A stretch of DNA of 64,000 nucleotides from Companilactobacillus kimchii DSM 13961 = JCM 10707 (GCF_001435445.1 NZ_AZDH01000027.1:267545-331544), one strand, 5' to 3'; positions 34,569-44,916 are shown, counted from the first letter of the stretch. Numbers and translations are program-made. The notes: a model not told the origin generated them from the sequence alone.

Positions 34569-34961
34569 GTTCTCGTGATGATTTTTTTCGTCTAAAGAAT
34601 CAGAAATCTTCTTTAAATACATAACAACTTCTTCATCCTTATTGTCCTCTTCAGCTTCTTCTTCATCTTCACGTGTCTTAATAATCTTATTCATTACTTT
34701 GACAATCAAGAAGACTACAAAAGCAATAATTAAGAAGTTGATAATCGACTCAATGAATGTTCCGTACTTGAACGTTGCGTCCCCCACTTTAAAGACTAAA
34801 TTGCTCAAATCAACCTTACCCAAGAATAAGCCAATCAAAGGATTGATCAAATTGCTTACAAGGGATTGAACGATAGCTGTAAAAGCAGCACCCATAATTA
34901 CACCAACAGCCAAGTCCAATACATTCCCTCGACTGATGAAATCTTTAAATTCTTTTATCAT
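34566..34961 (-). CDS. mscL: Large-conductance mechanosensitive channel
   Basis: A 131-residue MscL, which opens under membrane tension to protect from hypo-osmotic lysis. The N-terminal amphipathic helix and TM1 ([27 protein letters not shown]) carry the conserved glycines. The periplasmic loop is short, TM2 covers about 72-95, and the C-terminal bundle is very acidic ([14 protein letters not shown]). Length is usual for the family. Confidence 0.97.
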   Translation of the reverse strand: MIKEFKDFISRGNVLDLAVGVIMGAAFTAIVQSLVSNLINPLIGLFLGKVDLSNLVFKVGDATFKYGTFIESIINFLIIAFVVFLIVKVMNKIIKTREDEEEAEEDNKDEEVVMYLKKISDSLDEKNHHEN

Positions 34962-35145
34962 ATTTATAATCTCCTCAACTCTTTATACTATCTATAATTA
35001 TGGGGTTTTGAGGGTCATTTTTGCAAATTTTTTAACGATCTAATATATACAAAAGGTATATTTTCAAAAACCATCGATCTCATTTTTAAATTTCGATTGG
35101 TACCCTTATAATGTAGTTATAATTTTCGATAAAGGTTGTGATCAA

Positions 35146-35535
35146 ATGAATTACTTTGATATGTACAAAATGATTTTAGAGATTATCGCTGAACAAAATC
35201 CTAAAGATTTTCAAGAATTACTTGATGATTCGCAAAAGTACCCTCTTATTAAAGAGTACATTGCTAGTGATAACAATAATCAAATTTTAATCCGTGATAT
35301 GCAAGATACAACTATTAGCATGATTAACGACGGTTTGATTTCAGGCATTATTAGTCCTTTGAAGTATGTTACCTTGATCAAATTAAACGGTTTAACGATT
35401 TCTGGATTTCAATATTTAAAGAAATTAAAAAACGATCTCAATAAGAATGAAATTAATAATCTTCTAAAACAGAATGGCTTACCTTTAACGCCAAGCAATC
35501 TTACTAAAACAATTTCTAAATTGATTTTTAGTTAA
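35146..35535 (+). CDS. Hypothetical protein, possible YjcQ-like winged-helix
   Basis: A 129-residue protein. The middle (ISMINDGLISGII...YVTLIKLNGLTISGFQYLKKLKND) follows the pattern of YjcQ-type winged helices: a helix, a two-strand wing and a closing L-T-x-x-G-x-x-Y/F-L motif. It starts with a helical region (MYKMILEIIAEQNPKDFQELL). The gene is monocistronic, between mscL and the flavoprotein gene. DNA binding is an inference. Confidence 0.55.
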   Translation: MNYFDMYKMILEIIAEQNPKDFQELLDDSQKYPLIKEYIASDNNNQILIRDMQDTTISMINDGLISGIISPLKYVTLIKLNGLTISGFQYLKKLKNDLNKNEINNLLKQNGLPLTPSNLTKTISKLIFS

Positions 35536-35571
35536 GCCTAATACATCGACATTTGTAAACTAAGTTATTAA

Positions 35572-35623
35572 TTGACACCAATTTTAATAAGAGCTATTCT
35601 TACATTGTAATGATTCTTATTAA
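35572..35623 (+). promoter_or_regulatory. Promoter with inverted repeat upstream of the NADH-oxidase-like gene
   Basis: TTGACA, 17-bp spacer, TATTCT. A 9-bp inverted repeat TTAATAAGA (35584) / TCTTATTAA (35615) flanks the -10 and start region, and TTACA-T-TGTAA (35600-35610) lies between. It is likely a regulator site; the protein is not identified. Confidence 0.5.
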
Positions 35624-35641
35624 GAAAGCGGAGGTTATTTT

Positions 35642-37015
35642 ATGTCAAAGACTAAAGTTGTTATTGTTGGTGCATCACATGGTGGTCACCAATCCATTCT
35701 GGAATTATTAAAACGTTACGATGATGTTGATATTAAATTGTTCGAAGCAGGAGACTTTGTATCCTTTATGTCCTGTGGTATGGAACTATACTTGGAGAAC
35801 AGTGTTACTGACGTTCATGATGTTCGCAATTTTAAACCAGATGATTTTTCAGCTAATGAAAATGTCCAAATCTTAAATAATCACGAAGTTACAAAGATCA
35901 ACGCTGATAAAAAAGTTATCAGTGTTGTTAATACAAAAGATAATAGTACTCAAGAATATCCTTATGATAAATTGATTCTAAGCTCTGGAGTAACTCCTAA
36001 GTCACTCCCTATTCCTGGAAACGACCTCAAAAATGTCTTTCTAATGCGCGGCTTTGATTGGGCTACTCAAATCAAGGCTAAGTTAGAAGACAAAAATGTT
36101 AAGAATATCACTGTTGTGGGTGCCGGATACATTGGTATTGAGGCTGCTGAAGCCAGTGTTAAAGCTGGTAAGAATGTCACATTGCTTGATGTAATCGACC
36201 GTCCACTAGGAACTTATCTTGATAAAGAAATGACAGACATCCTTGAAAAACACCTTGAAGACAAAGGTGTTAAAGTCGTTACAGGTGCTAAGATTCAGGA
36301 ATATACAGGTAATGATACCGTTACAGGTGTTAAAACCGATCAAACTGAATACCCTAGTGACTTAGTCATTCAAGCTGCTGGTGTAAAACCTAATACTGAT
36401 TGGCTTAAAGGTACAATTGATTTAGACGACCGTGGTTGGATCAAGACAAATGAATATCTTCAAACTAATCAAAAAGATATCTACGCTATCGGTGATGCCA
36501 CATTAGCTTATTCAATCCCAGCAAACAATCACGTTCCAATTGCCTTAGCTACAGTGGCTCGTCGAGAAGCTAGATATGTCGTAAAGCACTTATTCGAAAA
36601 GAAACCTGCCCTTCCATTTGGCGGTGTAGTTGGTTCATCAGCTTTGAGTGTCTTTGATTATCATTTTGCAGAAAGTGGTCTTAATAGCTTTACTGCCCAA
36701 CGCTCTAACGTTGAAATCAAGAGTTCCTTCTATCAAGGTAGTCTCAGACCAGCTTATGTCCCTGCTGGTAAAGATAACCCTACTGTTTCAGTTCAATTAT
36801 TCTTCAATCCGACTTCACACGTTCTCTTAGGTGGTGCTGTTCTTTCAACATATGACATCACAGCTCAAGGCAACGTTTTGGCATTAGCCATCCAGCACAA
36901 ATTAACTGTTGAAGATTTAGCCGATGCTGACTTCTTCTTCCAACCAGGATTTGATAGACAATGGAGTATCTTAAACGTTGCCGCTCAACATGCATTGGGT
37001 GAAAAGGATTTTTAA
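35642..37015 (+). CDS. NADH oxidase / peroxidase-type flavoprotein
   Basis: A 457-residue FAD/NAD(P)-dependent oxidoreductase of the Nox/Npx/CoA-disulfide-reductase class. The FAD-binding GASHGG (10-15) starts the Rossmann fold. The redox-active cysteine is C45 in FMSCGMELYLE, matching the SCGxxLYL of NADH oxidases. VVGAGYIGIEAAE is the NAD-binding motif and IYAIGDATLAY the second FAD motif. The C-terminal dimerisation domain is present. In aerotolerant lactobacilli it would reduce O2 or peroxide with NADH and recycle NAD+. The exact product (water or peroxide reduction) cannot be read from the sequence. Confidence 0.88.
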   Translation: MSKTKVVIVGASHGGHQSILELLKRYDDVDIKLFEAGDFVSFMSCGMELYLENSVTDVHDVRNFKPDDFSANENVQILNNHEVTKINADKKVISVVNTKDNSTQEYPYDKLILSSGVTPKSLPIPGNDLKNVFLMRGFDWATQIKAKLEDKNVKNITVVGAGYIGIEAAEASVKAGKNVTLLDVIDRPLGTYLDKEMTDILEKHLEDKGVKVVTGAKIQEYTGNDTVTGVKTDQTEYPSDLVIQAAGVKPNTDWLKGTIDLDDRGWIKTNEYLQTNQKDIYAIGDATLAYSIPANNHVPIALATVARREARYVVKHLFEKKPALPFGGVVGSSALSVFDYHFAESGLNSFTAQRSNVEIKSSFYQGSLRPAYVPAGKDNPTVSVQLFFNPTSHVLLGGAVLSTYDITAQGNVLALAIQHKLTVEDLADADFFFQPGFDRQWSILNVAAQHALGEKDF

Positions 37016-37027
37016 TATAATTATTGG

Positions 37028-37059
37028 AAAAGTGTTCACGATTTGTGAATACTTTTTTT
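37028..37059 (+). terminator. Terminator of the flavoprotein gene
   Basis: AAAAGTGTTCAC-GATTT-GTGAATACTTTT hairpin with a T7 run. Confidence 0.85.
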
Positions 37060-37113
37060 GTTATTTCTCGATTTTTGGAAATTATGCAAAATCAATTGGG
37101 TTTTAGGCAAAAC

Positions 37114-37155
37114 AAAAAGAGCTAAACCCTATATTATCAAGAGGTTTAGCTCTTT
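37114..37155 (-). terminator. Terminator of tRNA-Leu
   Basis: AAAGAGCTAAACC / GGTTTAGCTCTTT stem; on the minus strand followed by a T-rich run. Confidence 0.75.
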
Positions 37156-37170
37156 ATGAAAATATCAAAA

Positions 37171-37254
37171 TGCCACTGACAAGAGTCGAACTTGCACCTA
37201 GAAACCTAGACAGCGACCTGAACGCTGCGCGTCTGCCAATTCCGCCACAGTGGC
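37171..37254 (-). tRNA. tRNA-Leu(CAG)
   Basis: An 84-nt class II tRNA with acceptor GCCACTG/CAGTGGC, discriminator A, long variable arm and anticodon loop TTCAGGT giving CAG. The discriminator A matches the UGGU of the leuS T-box. Confidence 0.95.
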
Positions 37255-37320
37255 AAAATATATATTTAACTTCCGATATATATTACAATTAAAATGATAC
37301 TACAATTGGAGGTACTTGTA

Positions 37321-38160
37321 ATGGAAAAAATTAATAAGAATGTCTTAAATCACGTGATTACTCCAAGAAATCCACAATCATATAAGGGTAATTACGGTAA
37401 AATCCTTATTATTGCTGGCTCAACACATTTTGGTGGTGCAGCCATTCTTTGCACTAGTGCTGCTATTCACAGTGGCGCAGGTTTAGTAACCTTAGCCACT
37501 ACTCCAGAAAAATTCACCGCCGTCAACGTGCAAATTCCTGAGGCCATGACTATTGATTACACGCAAAAAAACGAATTAGCTCAAGCCATTAAAAGTAATG
37601 ATGTTATTGCCATCGGCCCAGGTCTTGGGACTTCGTCAATTGCTAAAGGTGTAGTTAAAGCTGCATTGAATCTAACTACTGAAAAACAAACCTTGATCCT
37701 CGACGCATCGGCTTTAACAATTATTGCTGAACAGCAACTTCCTTTAGAAACAAAGGCTAATATCATTATGACGCCACATCAAGGTGAATGGCAACGCCTC
37801 TCCCATTTGCCAATTCATGAACAAAATGAAGAAAATAATCATAAGCAATTACAAAAATTGAATCCGAACGCCACTTTAATTTTAAAGAAGCACTTATCTG
37901 AAATATATTATCAGGATCAAGCTCTTCAAATTCAGGCTGGTAATGCTGGTATGGCTACTGGTGGAATGGGTGATACTTTGACTGGTATTATCGCTGGTTT
38001 TGTTGGTCAATTCAATTATTCCCTTGAAACCATTTCGGCAGCTCTATTGATACATAGTTTAATTGCCGATAAAATTTATAAAGAAAATTACGTCGTTCTC
38101 CCTTCAAAAATAATTGCCAAATTACCAAAATATATGAAGAAATTTAATCAAGCTAAATAA
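37321..38160 (+). CDS. nnrD: ADP-dependent NAD(P)H-hydrate dehydratase
   Basis: A 279-residue YjeF C-terminal-type (ribokinase-like) enzyme repairing hydrated NAD(P)H. Signatures: GNYGKILIIAGSTHFGGAAIL near the N-terminus, AIGPGLGTS, MTPHQGEW and the GMATGGMGDTLTGIIAG nucleotide-binding loop with catalytic Asp. The epimerase domain (NnrE) is absent, as in many Firmicutes where it is separate. The ATG at 37321 follows TTGGAGG. Confidence 0.94.
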   Translation: MEKINKNVLNHVITPRNPQSYKGNYGKILIIAGSTHFGGAAILCTSAAIHSGAGLVTLATTPEKFTAVNVQIPEAMTIDYTQKNELAQAIKSNDVIAIGPGLGTSSIAKGVVKAALNLTTEKQTLILDASALTIIAEQQLPLETKANIIMTPHQGEWQRLSHLPIHEQNEENNHKQLQKLNPNATLILKKHLSEIYYQDQALQIQAGNAGMATGGMGDTLTGIIAGFVGQFNYSLETISAALLIHSLIADKIYKENYVVLPSKIIAKLPKYMKKFNQAK

Positions 38161-38165
38161 TACTG

Positions 38166-38202
38166 AAAAAGCATGCTAATCCAAAGGGACTAACATGCTT
38201 TT
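38166..38202. terminator. Bidirectional terminator between nnrD and murJ
   Basis: AAAAAGCATG..TCC-AAAG-GGA..CATGCTTTT hairpin between convergent genes. Confidence 0.85.
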
Positions 38203-38206
38203 AATT

Positions 38207-39844
38207 TTATTTAATATTAAAAATTCTTCTAATACGTTCTACTTTTGAACCTAGTATCTTATCAGCCAACGATGTCTTTAAAACTAAGTAACCATAGATT
38301 ACTCCACCAAGGCCAGCTTCTAGAACTAAAACAACCACACTGATAATTCTATCTGAATTACCAACAAAATGGAAAACAACCCAGTTAACAAACATGACTG
38401 AAATAAACATGATCAATGAGAATAGAATAATTCCACTAATACGTCGTGAAAGTCTTCCCGTTTGGAACGGATAGCTCAAATGTAGTTCTCTTAGCATCAA
38501 CCAAGAAACTACTGCCATACCAATACTTGTCGCAACTAATGGACCAAATTCATGGAAAATACCAATCATTGGTAATTGTGCTACTACTTTGACAATAAAG
38601 CCATAAATGAAGTATTTGATAGCCAATTTATTACGATATAACGCTTGTAAAACAGCTGAAAGAACTGTGAAAAGTCCTAACAAAATAGATATTACTGATG
38701 AAAATTGTAACATCAAAACACCTAAGGCATCATAACGATAAAAAGTTGTCCAAAGTGGTTGAGCCACGGCATACATCCCTAACGAGGCCGGAATCATAAT
38801 GAAAAAGAACAATTCCAAAGTATTAGAAATTTGATCTTCAATCTTTGCTTTATCACCTTTAGAATATAATCCTGACAAAATAGGAACTGCCGTTACAGCC
38901 ATTGCTGAAGACAAGGACACAATAATCATAATCAGCTTATTAGCTTGGAAACCAAAGAGTGAATAGTAATTATCTAACTGTGCTCCAGTAGCATTAACAA
39001 ACATTCTCATGAATTGATTAAAGGTTGATTGATCAAATAAATTAAAGAATGTGATACCTGCATCCAAAATGATGAACGGTACAGCTTGTTCAAAGATCTC
39101 ACGTGTAAAGTTTCTCTCGTTTAGATTTTCAACAGGCTTGCTGCTTCTAGAAAGTCGCCTCAGTTTCGGCAATTTCTTTAAAATTGCTAGAACTAAAATG
39201 GCAATGGCCACTGCTGCTCCAATAAAAGCAGCAAAGGTTGACTGAACAACCGCATTGATATAACTACCCTTGTTAACTACCATAATAAGATATGTGGCAA
39301 CTAACATGTAGATTACTCGGGCAATCTGTTCAATAAATTGCGAAATAGCCGACGGTGCCATATCTGAATACCCTTGTAAGTATCCTCTCAAAATACTTAA
39401 TATTGGAATAATTAAGACCGCTACCGCTAATGATTTAATGACGGGGATACTTCTAGGATCACCATCAGTAAACAACGTTGCTAAAACTGGTGCTCCAAAG
39501 AACATTACTGCTCCAAAGATAACACCCATGAACGTCATAATCTTAAGTCCATGTTTAAATAATTTATTTCCAGTTGAGTATTCATCCAAGGCATTATAAT
39601 GTGAAATTTGCTTTGAAATAGCACCTGGAATACCAGCCGTTGAGACAATTAAAAATAGACTGTAAATATTATATCCTTTAGCAAATAAAGCATTAGCTGC
39701 TGGATAATCAGAACCCATCCATGCCATCCATGGAATAATATAAATTGCACCTAAAATACGAGAAAAAATACTTCCAGCCGTCATCCAAGCTGAACCCTTC
39801 AACATTGTATCTTGTGAAGACGACTCCAGATCCATCACTGGCAT
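38207..39844 (-). CDS. murJ: Lipid II flippase MurJ/YtgP-like
   Basis: A 545-residue MOP-superfamily transporter with about 14 membrane helices. It begins with the family N-terminus (MLKGSAWMTAGSIFSRILGAIYIIPW), has the PGAISKQIS segment, and shows basic loops between helices. Close to B. subtilis YtgP (MurJ), which flips lipid II for peptidoglycan synthesis; a polysaccharide-unit flippase is the alternative. The ATG at 39844 has a GAGGAAG ribosome-binding site; a GTG 16 codons upstream is possible. Confidence 0.85.
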   Translation of the reverse strand: MPVMDLESSSQDTMLKGSAWMTAGSIFSRILGAIYIIPWMAWMGSDYPAANALFAKGYNIYSLFLIVSTAGIPGAISKQISHYNALDEYSTGNKLFKHGLKIMTFMGVIFGAVMFFGAPVLATLFTDGDPRSIPVIKSLAVAVLIIPILSILRGYLQGYSDMAPSAISQFIEQIARVIYMLVATYLIMVVNKGSYINAVVQSTFAAFIGAAVAIAILVLAILKKLPKLRRLSRSSKPVENLNERNFTREIFEQAVPFIILDAGITFFNLFDQSTFNQFMRMFVNATGAQLDNYYSLFGFQANKLIMIIVSLSSAMAVTAVPILSGLYSKGDKAKIEDQISNTLELFFFIMIPASLGMYAVAQPLWTTFYRYDALGVLMLQFSSVISILLGLFTVLSAVLQALYRNKLAIKYFIYGFIVKVVAQLPMIGIFHEFGPLVATSIGMAVVSWLMLRELHLSYPFQTGRLSRRISGIILFSLIMFISVMFVNWVVFHFVGNSDRIISVVVLVLEAGLGGVIYGYLVLKTSLADKILGSKVERIRRIFNIK

Positions 39845-40182
39845 TACTTCTTCCTCATCATGGCTTTTATTTCCGCCCAAAACTTGCACCACCTTAAAAA
39901 CTATCCATTTAATTATAGCAAAATTCTTATCCTAAAAATTTTAAATTACGCTTAATTTATTAAAAAAGCAAATTAATTTTCCAAACTTCCTGAAAATTTC
40001 AGACATTTTTACAAAATACTCGCTATTATATACCACCTAATTAATGATAGAATGTAATTCGTTGGGTATTTAGGCAAATTTTATTATTCATTTACACAAA
40101 AAAGTAGTTTCACGCAATTATTCATTTAATACAAATATCAACCCTCACCCTTTAATGTCCAATTTAGTCTGCTATCCAACCT
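39845..40182. other. Intergenic region between murJ and leuS
   Basis: AT-rich, no convincing ORF. Minus-strand TATAAT elements at 39912-39917 and near 40030 are candidate murJ promoters. No further structured RNA is seen. Confidence 0.5.
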
Positions 40183-40218
40183 AAAAGAGGTTCCGGAAAT
40201 TTTCCGGAACCTCTTTTT
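40183..40218 (-). terminator. Terminator of leuS
   Basis: AAAAGAGGTTCCGGAAA / TTTCCGGAACCTCTTTTT, a nearly perfect long stem five bases after the stop codon. Confidence 0.93.
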
Positions 40219-40223
40219 GATTA

Positions 40224-42638
40224 CTATTTAACTACAATATTAACAATCTTATTAGGAATAACGATTACTTTGACAATATTCTTGCCATCAGTAAACTTCT
40301 TAACCTTTTCATCAGCAAGTGCTAATTCTTCCAATTTATCTTTAGCCGTGCCGTTAGCAACTTCTATCTTATCCCTAAGTTTTCCATTAACTTGAACGAT
40401 GATTTCAACTGTATCTGATACTAATTTACTTTCATCATATGTTGGCCATGCAGCATATGAAATTGATTCAGAATGACCTAACTTATTCCAAATTTCTTCC
40501 ATCATATGAGGAGCAATCGGAGCTAATAGTTTTACCAATCCTTCAGCATAATCCTTAGGCATTGTATCAACCTTATGTGCTTCATTAACAAAGACCATCA
40601 TTTGAGAAATGGCTGTGTTGAAATGCAATGCGTCATAATCTTCTGTAACTTTCTTAACTGTTTCATTGTAAACCTTATCTAATTTACCATCATTTTCATC
40701 AGTTAAGAAGTCGTCACGCAATGTGCTGTAATCATCGTCATTAATAAAGAGATTCCAAACACGATCCAAGAACTTGGATGAACCGGAAAGTCCATTTTCA
40801 GACCAAGCAATTGAAGCATCCAAAGGACCCATGAACATTTCATAAGTTCTCAATGTGTCGGCACCATATTGTTCGACAACATCATCTGGATTAACTACGT
40901 TACCCTTTGACTTGGACATCTTTTCATGACCTTTACCTAAGATCATTCCTTGGTTAAATAACTTTTGGAACGGTTCTTTAGTTGGAACAACACCCAAATC
41001 ATACAATACCTTATGCCAGAATCTTGCATACAATAGATGCAATACAGCATGTTCAGCACCACCGATATATAGATCAACTGGTAACCATTGCTTCAATAGA
41101 TCATAGTCAGCTAATGCTTTATCATTATGTGGATCAATGTATCTTAAGTAATACCATGATGAACCAGCCCATTGTGGCATTGTATTAGTTTCACGACGAC
41201 CTTTACGACCGTTTTTATCAACAACATTTACCCAGTCAGTTAGGTTAGCTAGTGGACTTTCGCCAGTACCTGATGGTTTAATGTCACTATCTTCTGGCAA
41301 TTTAAGTGGCAACTCATCTTCAGGAACAAGTGAAGTTGTACCATCTTCCCAATGAATAACTGGAATTGGTTCACCCCAGTATCTTTGACGTGAGAAGACC
41401 CAATCACGTAAACGATAGTTAACTTTCTTTTCACCGATACCTTTTTCTTCTAAGTACTCAACCATACGATTGATGGCATCCTCTTTATTCAAGCCATCTA
41501 GAAAATCAGAGTTGATGTGCTTACCATCACCGGTAATTGCTCCATCTTCAAGATTACCTTCAATAACTTGTTTCATTGGTAGATTGAACTTCTTTGCAAA
41601 AGCAAAATCACGATCATCATGGGCAGGAACAGCCATAACTGCACCTGTTCCATATGTAACAAGTACATAATCAGAAATCCAAACAGGAATTTTTTCACCA
41701 TTAACTGGATTAATAGCATATGCACCAGTGAAGACACCAGTCTTTTCATCATTCAAATCAGTTCTATCAAGATCAGACTTGTGTGAAACTTCTTCCTTAT
41801 AAGCATCAACAGCTGCTTTTTGTTCTGGAGTAGTGATTTCATCAACAAGCTCATGTTCAGGTGCCAAAACCATATATTGAACACCGAAAGCAGTATCTGG
41901 TCTAGTAGTAAAGATATTTACTTTCTTATCATGATCTACTAATGGGAAAGTAATTTGAGCACCAACTGAACGACCGATCCAGTTTCTTTGCATTTCCTTA
42001 ATACTTTCAGGCCAATCAATGTCATCCAAGTCATCAATCAATCTGTCAGCATAAGCTGTGATCTTTAGCATCCATTGACGCATTGGTTTTCTAACAACTG
42101 GGAAACCACCACGTTCTGTCTTACCATCAATAATTTCCTCATTAGCAACAACAGTTCCTAAATCTGGTGACCAGTTAACGGGAACTTCTGCTTCATAAGC
42201 CAAACCTTTTTTGTACATTTGTTCAAAAATCCATTGTGTCCATTTGTAGAACTTAGGATCTGTTGTTTGAACTTCACGGTCCCAATCATATGAGAAACCT
42301 AGTGAATTAATTTGACGTTTAAAGTTTTGAATATTTTTTTCAGTAAAATCTGCTGGATTATGACCAGTATTCAAAGCATATTGTTCAGCTGGTAGTCCAA
42401 AAGCATCAAAGCCCATCGGATGCAAAACGTTATAACCTTGAGCACGCTTCATTCTAGAAATAATATCTGTGGCCGTATATCCTTCAGGATGACCTACATG
42501 AAGTCCTTGACCTGATGGATATGGAAACATATCTAAGGCATAAAAGTTCTTCTTATTTGGATCAGTTGTAGTCTTGAAAGTTTCGTGTTCCTTCCAATAC
42601 TTTTGCCATTTCTTTTCAACGGTATTGTGATTGTACAT
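40224..42638 (-). CDS. leuS: Leucyl-tRNA synthetase
   Basis: An 804-residue class I synthetase. HIGH appears as [10 protein letters not shown] in [16 protein letters not shown] near residue 45, and KMSKS as KMSKSKGN near 575. The CP1 editing domain is present ([36 protein letters not shown]). The anticodon-binding C-domain ends with [14 protein letters not shown]. It charges tRNA-Leu. Regulation is by the T-box leader directly upstream. The ATG at 42638 follows AGGAGGAAA; a longer in-frame start would lie within the leader terminator. Confidence 0.98.
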   Translation of the reverse strand: MYNHNTVEKKWQKYWKEHETFKTTTDPNKKNFYALDMFPYPSGQGLHVGHPEGYTATDIISRMKRAQGYNVLHPMGFDAFGLPAEQYALNTGHNPADFTEKNIQNFKRQINSLGFSYDWDREVQTTDPKFYKWTQWIFEQMYKKGLAYEAEVPVNWSPDLGTVVANEEIIDGKTERGGFPVVRKPMRQWMLKITAYADRLIDDLDDIDWPESIKEMQRNWIGRSVGAQITFPLVDHDKKVNIFTTRPDTAFGVQYMVLAPEHELVDEITTPEQKAAVDAYKEEVSHKSDLDRTDLNDEKTGVFTGAYAINPVNGEKIPVWISDYVLVTYGTGAVMAVPAHDDRDFAFAKKFNLPMKQVIEGNLEDGAITGDGKHINSDFLDGLNKEDAINRMVEYLEEKGIGEKKVNYRLRDWVFSRQRYWGEPIPVIHWEDGTTSLVPEDELPLKLPEDSDIKPSGTGESPLANLTDWVNVVDKNGRKGRRETNTMPQWAGSSWYYLRYIDPHNDKALADYDLLKQWLPVDLYIGGAEHAVLHLLYARFWHKVLYDLGVVPTKEPFQKLFNQGMILGKGHEKMSKSKGNVVNPDDVVEQYGADTLRTYEMFMGPLDASIAWSENGLSGSSKFLDRVWNLFINDDDYSTLRDDFLTDENDGKLDKVYNETVKKVTEDYDALHFNTAISQMMVFVNEAHKVDTMPKDYAEGLVKLLAPIAPHMMEEIWNKLGHSESISYAAWPTYDESKLVSDTVEIIVQVNGKLRDKIEVANGTAKDKLEELALADEKVKKFTDGKNIVKVIVIPNKIVNIVVK

Positions 42639-42654
42639 ATTTTTCCTCCTATAC

Positions 42655-42890
42655 AAAAAAAGTCCTATGATTATATTAATCATAGGACGAGTTATCGCGT
42701 TACCACCTAAGTTCCGTACTCAAATAAGTACGACTCTCAAAATCCTTAACGAGGATCAAGCGTAGTCACTTACTTAAGTTCGGTAACTATTATTAGTGGA
42801 CGAGTTCGAAAATAAAAATCTACGCATTCACATCCCCATGCGCTTTCTGTGAAGAATCCTTATAATCTACTACTTCCGTTGCTTTATATC
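42655..42890 (-). promoter_or_regulatory. T-box leader (Leu) of leuS
   Basis: The minus strand holds the T-box sequence AGGTGGTAACGCG (42704-42716) with UGGU to pair with uncharged tRNA 3' ACCA, then a terminator hairpin GTCCTATGATT / AATCATAGGAC with T7. Stem I shows an AGTAG element and a distal GGGGATGTGA loop. The segment TTCGAACTCGTCC probably holds the specifier CTC (Leu). Uncharged tRNA-Leu would stabilise the antiterminator. The leader begins immediately at the stop codon of the upstream autolysin gene. Confidence 0.9.
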
Positions 42891-44183
42891 TTATACCAAT
42901 AATGTTTGTCCGACAACCAATAAATCTGAATTAAGATTATTTAATTTCTTAATATTATCGATTGTTGTTCCGGCTTGTGATGCAATAGAGTCGATCGTAT
43001 CACCACTTTGAACAGTTACTGATTTATTAGTTTGACTATCTGTATCACTATTAGAATTATTATCGCTGTAATCATTTTGAACATTGATAGCAGTTGAATC
43101 TGAATCCGAATTATCAGATGGAACATACTTCTTTACTCCACTACGTTCATCCTGAACAATAACTGGAGCCTGTTTACTACCATAGGCATCACCAACATTG
43201 CCAATATCACTATCTTTGTCAGTCGTAGTCTTATTAGCAGTATTAACCATATTGCCATTATTGGCCGTATTTGTTGTATTAGTAGTTGTTGTCTGATTAT
43301 TAGTTGTAGTATCCTGGCTAACAATCAAAGTCTTACCTGGATAAATATAATTATCAGTCTTAAGATTATTCATATTCATCAAATCTTCAACTGAAATATT
43401 AAATTTAGCAGCAATTGTTTGTAAGGTATCATTTTGAGCGACTGTATAAGTCTTAGCACTAGTATCATCAAATTGGGTCAAGTTATACTTTTCAATCATA
43501 CTATTTAGCTTAGATGCATAAGTTGTATCGGTAGCATAACGGCCAGTTAAAAATTTAGTAGCATCTTTATAGGAATTAGTGTTACTCTTCCAAGCGCCGG
43601 CATACAATTGCGAATTGCCAGTTGTTCCACCTCTTAAAAGTGACACATAATCTTCAAGTGATTCCTTATACGATGGATATTTTCTGAAGTTAGAATTGAT
43701 TGAATAAAGACTACCAGTTCCATCATCTTCCTGTGTACCCATATTAACTGATGCACCGTTATATTCACCCTTGATACCAAATAGATTATAGTTAGGAGCA
43801 CTAGCTAAACCACTAGTTCCCCAACCACTTTCAATCATGGCTTGAGCAATCATAACTGATGCATAAAGGTCGTTGTTTGAGGCAAGCTTTCGAGCAGAAT
43901 TACCAATATAATCAATAAATTGTTGATCTCCTACTCCCTTAGAGCTAACTGGAGTAGTTGTAACAGTTGAATTTTGAGACAATAAATTATTCACAGACAA
44001 AGCTTCAGCTTTAACAGACGTTGGAGCAGACACATCGGCAATTTCAGCTACCGCAGCACCAACAAACATACTAGAACCTAATATGGTCATGTTCTTACGC
44101 AAGTTTGCATTCTTGCTTCTTTTATTATTTAATCTAGTCAATCGACTATCTTCAATTTTTCTTTCACGACGTGTAATAACCAT
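42891..44183 (-). CDS. GH73-type glucosaminidase with LysM domains (autolysin)
   Basis: A 430-residue exported peptidoglycan hydrolase. A long basic N-terminus (1-30) precedes the signal helix (31-60). The glucosaminidase domain covers about 85-240, with catalytic Glu E118 in AQAMIESGWGTSGLA and the YNLFGIKGEYNG segment. Two LysM domains bind the wall: about 245-290 and 387-430 (VQSGDTIDSIASQAG). The linker between is Thr/Asn/Ser/Asp-rich. It likely cuts glycan strands during growth or separation. Its 3' end abuts the leuS T-box. Confidence 0.92.
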   Translation of the reverse strand: MVITRRERKIEDSRLTRLNNKRSKNANLRKNMTILGSSMFVGAAVAEIADVSAPTSVKAEALSVNNLLSQNSTVTTTPVSSKGVGDQQFIDYIGNSARKLASNNDLYASVMIAQAMIESGWGTSGLASAPNYNLFGIKGEYNGASVNMGTQEDDGTGSLYSINSNFRKYPSYKESLEDYVSLLRGGTTGNSQLYAGAWKSNTNSYKDATKFLTGRYATDTTYASKLNSMIEKYNLTQFDDTSAKTYTVAQNDTLQTIAAKFNISVEDLMNMNNLKTDNYIYPGKTLIVSQDTTTNNQTTTTNTTNTANNGNMVNTANKTTTDKDSDIGNVGDAYGSKQAPVIVQDERSGVKKYVPSDNSDSDSTAINVQNDYSDNNSNSDTDSQTNKSVTVQSGDTIDSIASQAGTTIDNIKKLNNLNSDLLVVGQTLLV

Positions 44184-44265
44184 AAGTATTTTGCTCTCCT
44201 CAAAATCTTTATACTTTATATTATATTTCTTAACAAAATCTTAAACAATAGAGAGACTCAAAATT

Positions 44266-44916
44266 ATGAAAATATCTAAAAAAATATTCCTTTTATTAAT
44301 CATTTTAGTAATATTTTTTACCTTCTGGAGTATAAATGTAGCTCTAAAAAGTACAATTATTACTAAATTCGATACCAATCTCATACAACAAATCTACCAT
44401 CATAACCAATTCTCACTGAACATATTTAGACCTATTACCAATCTTGGTGACACTTTTCCCACAATATTGATTGCCGCAATATTTTTTATCCTATTAGTAA
44501 TTAAAAAATACTACTACGCTGCTATCTATTTAGTTTTGAATAAGGTCGTCGTTGCCCTACTCAATAGTCTAATAAAAAACATAATAGAACGACCTCGACC
44601 AAGTCATTACCATTATGTTTATGCTGGTGGTTATAGTTTTCCAAGTGGTCATTCAGCAAGCTCATTTGCATTATACATATCGCTATTGATTATTAGTCTC
44701 CATATTTTTAAGCAACTAAAAATTAAAGCAATCATCAGCATAATGACAATCATTATGGTATTACTAGTTGGCTATAGCAGAATCTTTTTAGGTGTACATT
44801 ATCCTAGTGATGTTCTAGGCGGTTATACACTGGCAGCTATAATCGTAACTTTCAACACTCTATTGTTCAGAGCCAAGGATCTTTCGATTCTTCAACTCAA
44901 AGGCATTAAGAATTAA
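44266..44916 (+). CDS. PAP2-family membrane phosphatase
   Basis: A 216-residue protein with about six membrane helices and the three PAP2 signatures: KNIIERPRP, PSGHSAS and SRIFLGVHYPSDVLGG. It may be an undecaprenyl pyrophosphate or phosphatidylglycerophosphate phosphatase in envelope lipid recycling; the substrate is not decided by sequence. Its last 57 bases overlap the convergent MFS gene. Confidence 0.9.
   Translation: MKISKKIFLLLIILVIFFTFWSINVALKSTIITKFDTNLIQQIYHHNQFSLNIFRPITNLGDTFPTILIAAIFFILLVIKKYYYAAIYLVLNKVVVALLNSLIKNIIERPRPSHYHYVYAGGYSFPSGHSASSFALYISLLIISLHIFKQLKIKAIISIMTIIMVLLVGYSRIFLGVHYPSDVLGGYTLAAIIVTFNTLLFRAKDLSILQLKGIKN

Noticed and set aside
39845..40182. Possible small RNA or leader upstream of murJ
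   Set aside because: Only promoter-like elements and AT-rich sequence; no stable conserved-looking structure could be identified by eye.
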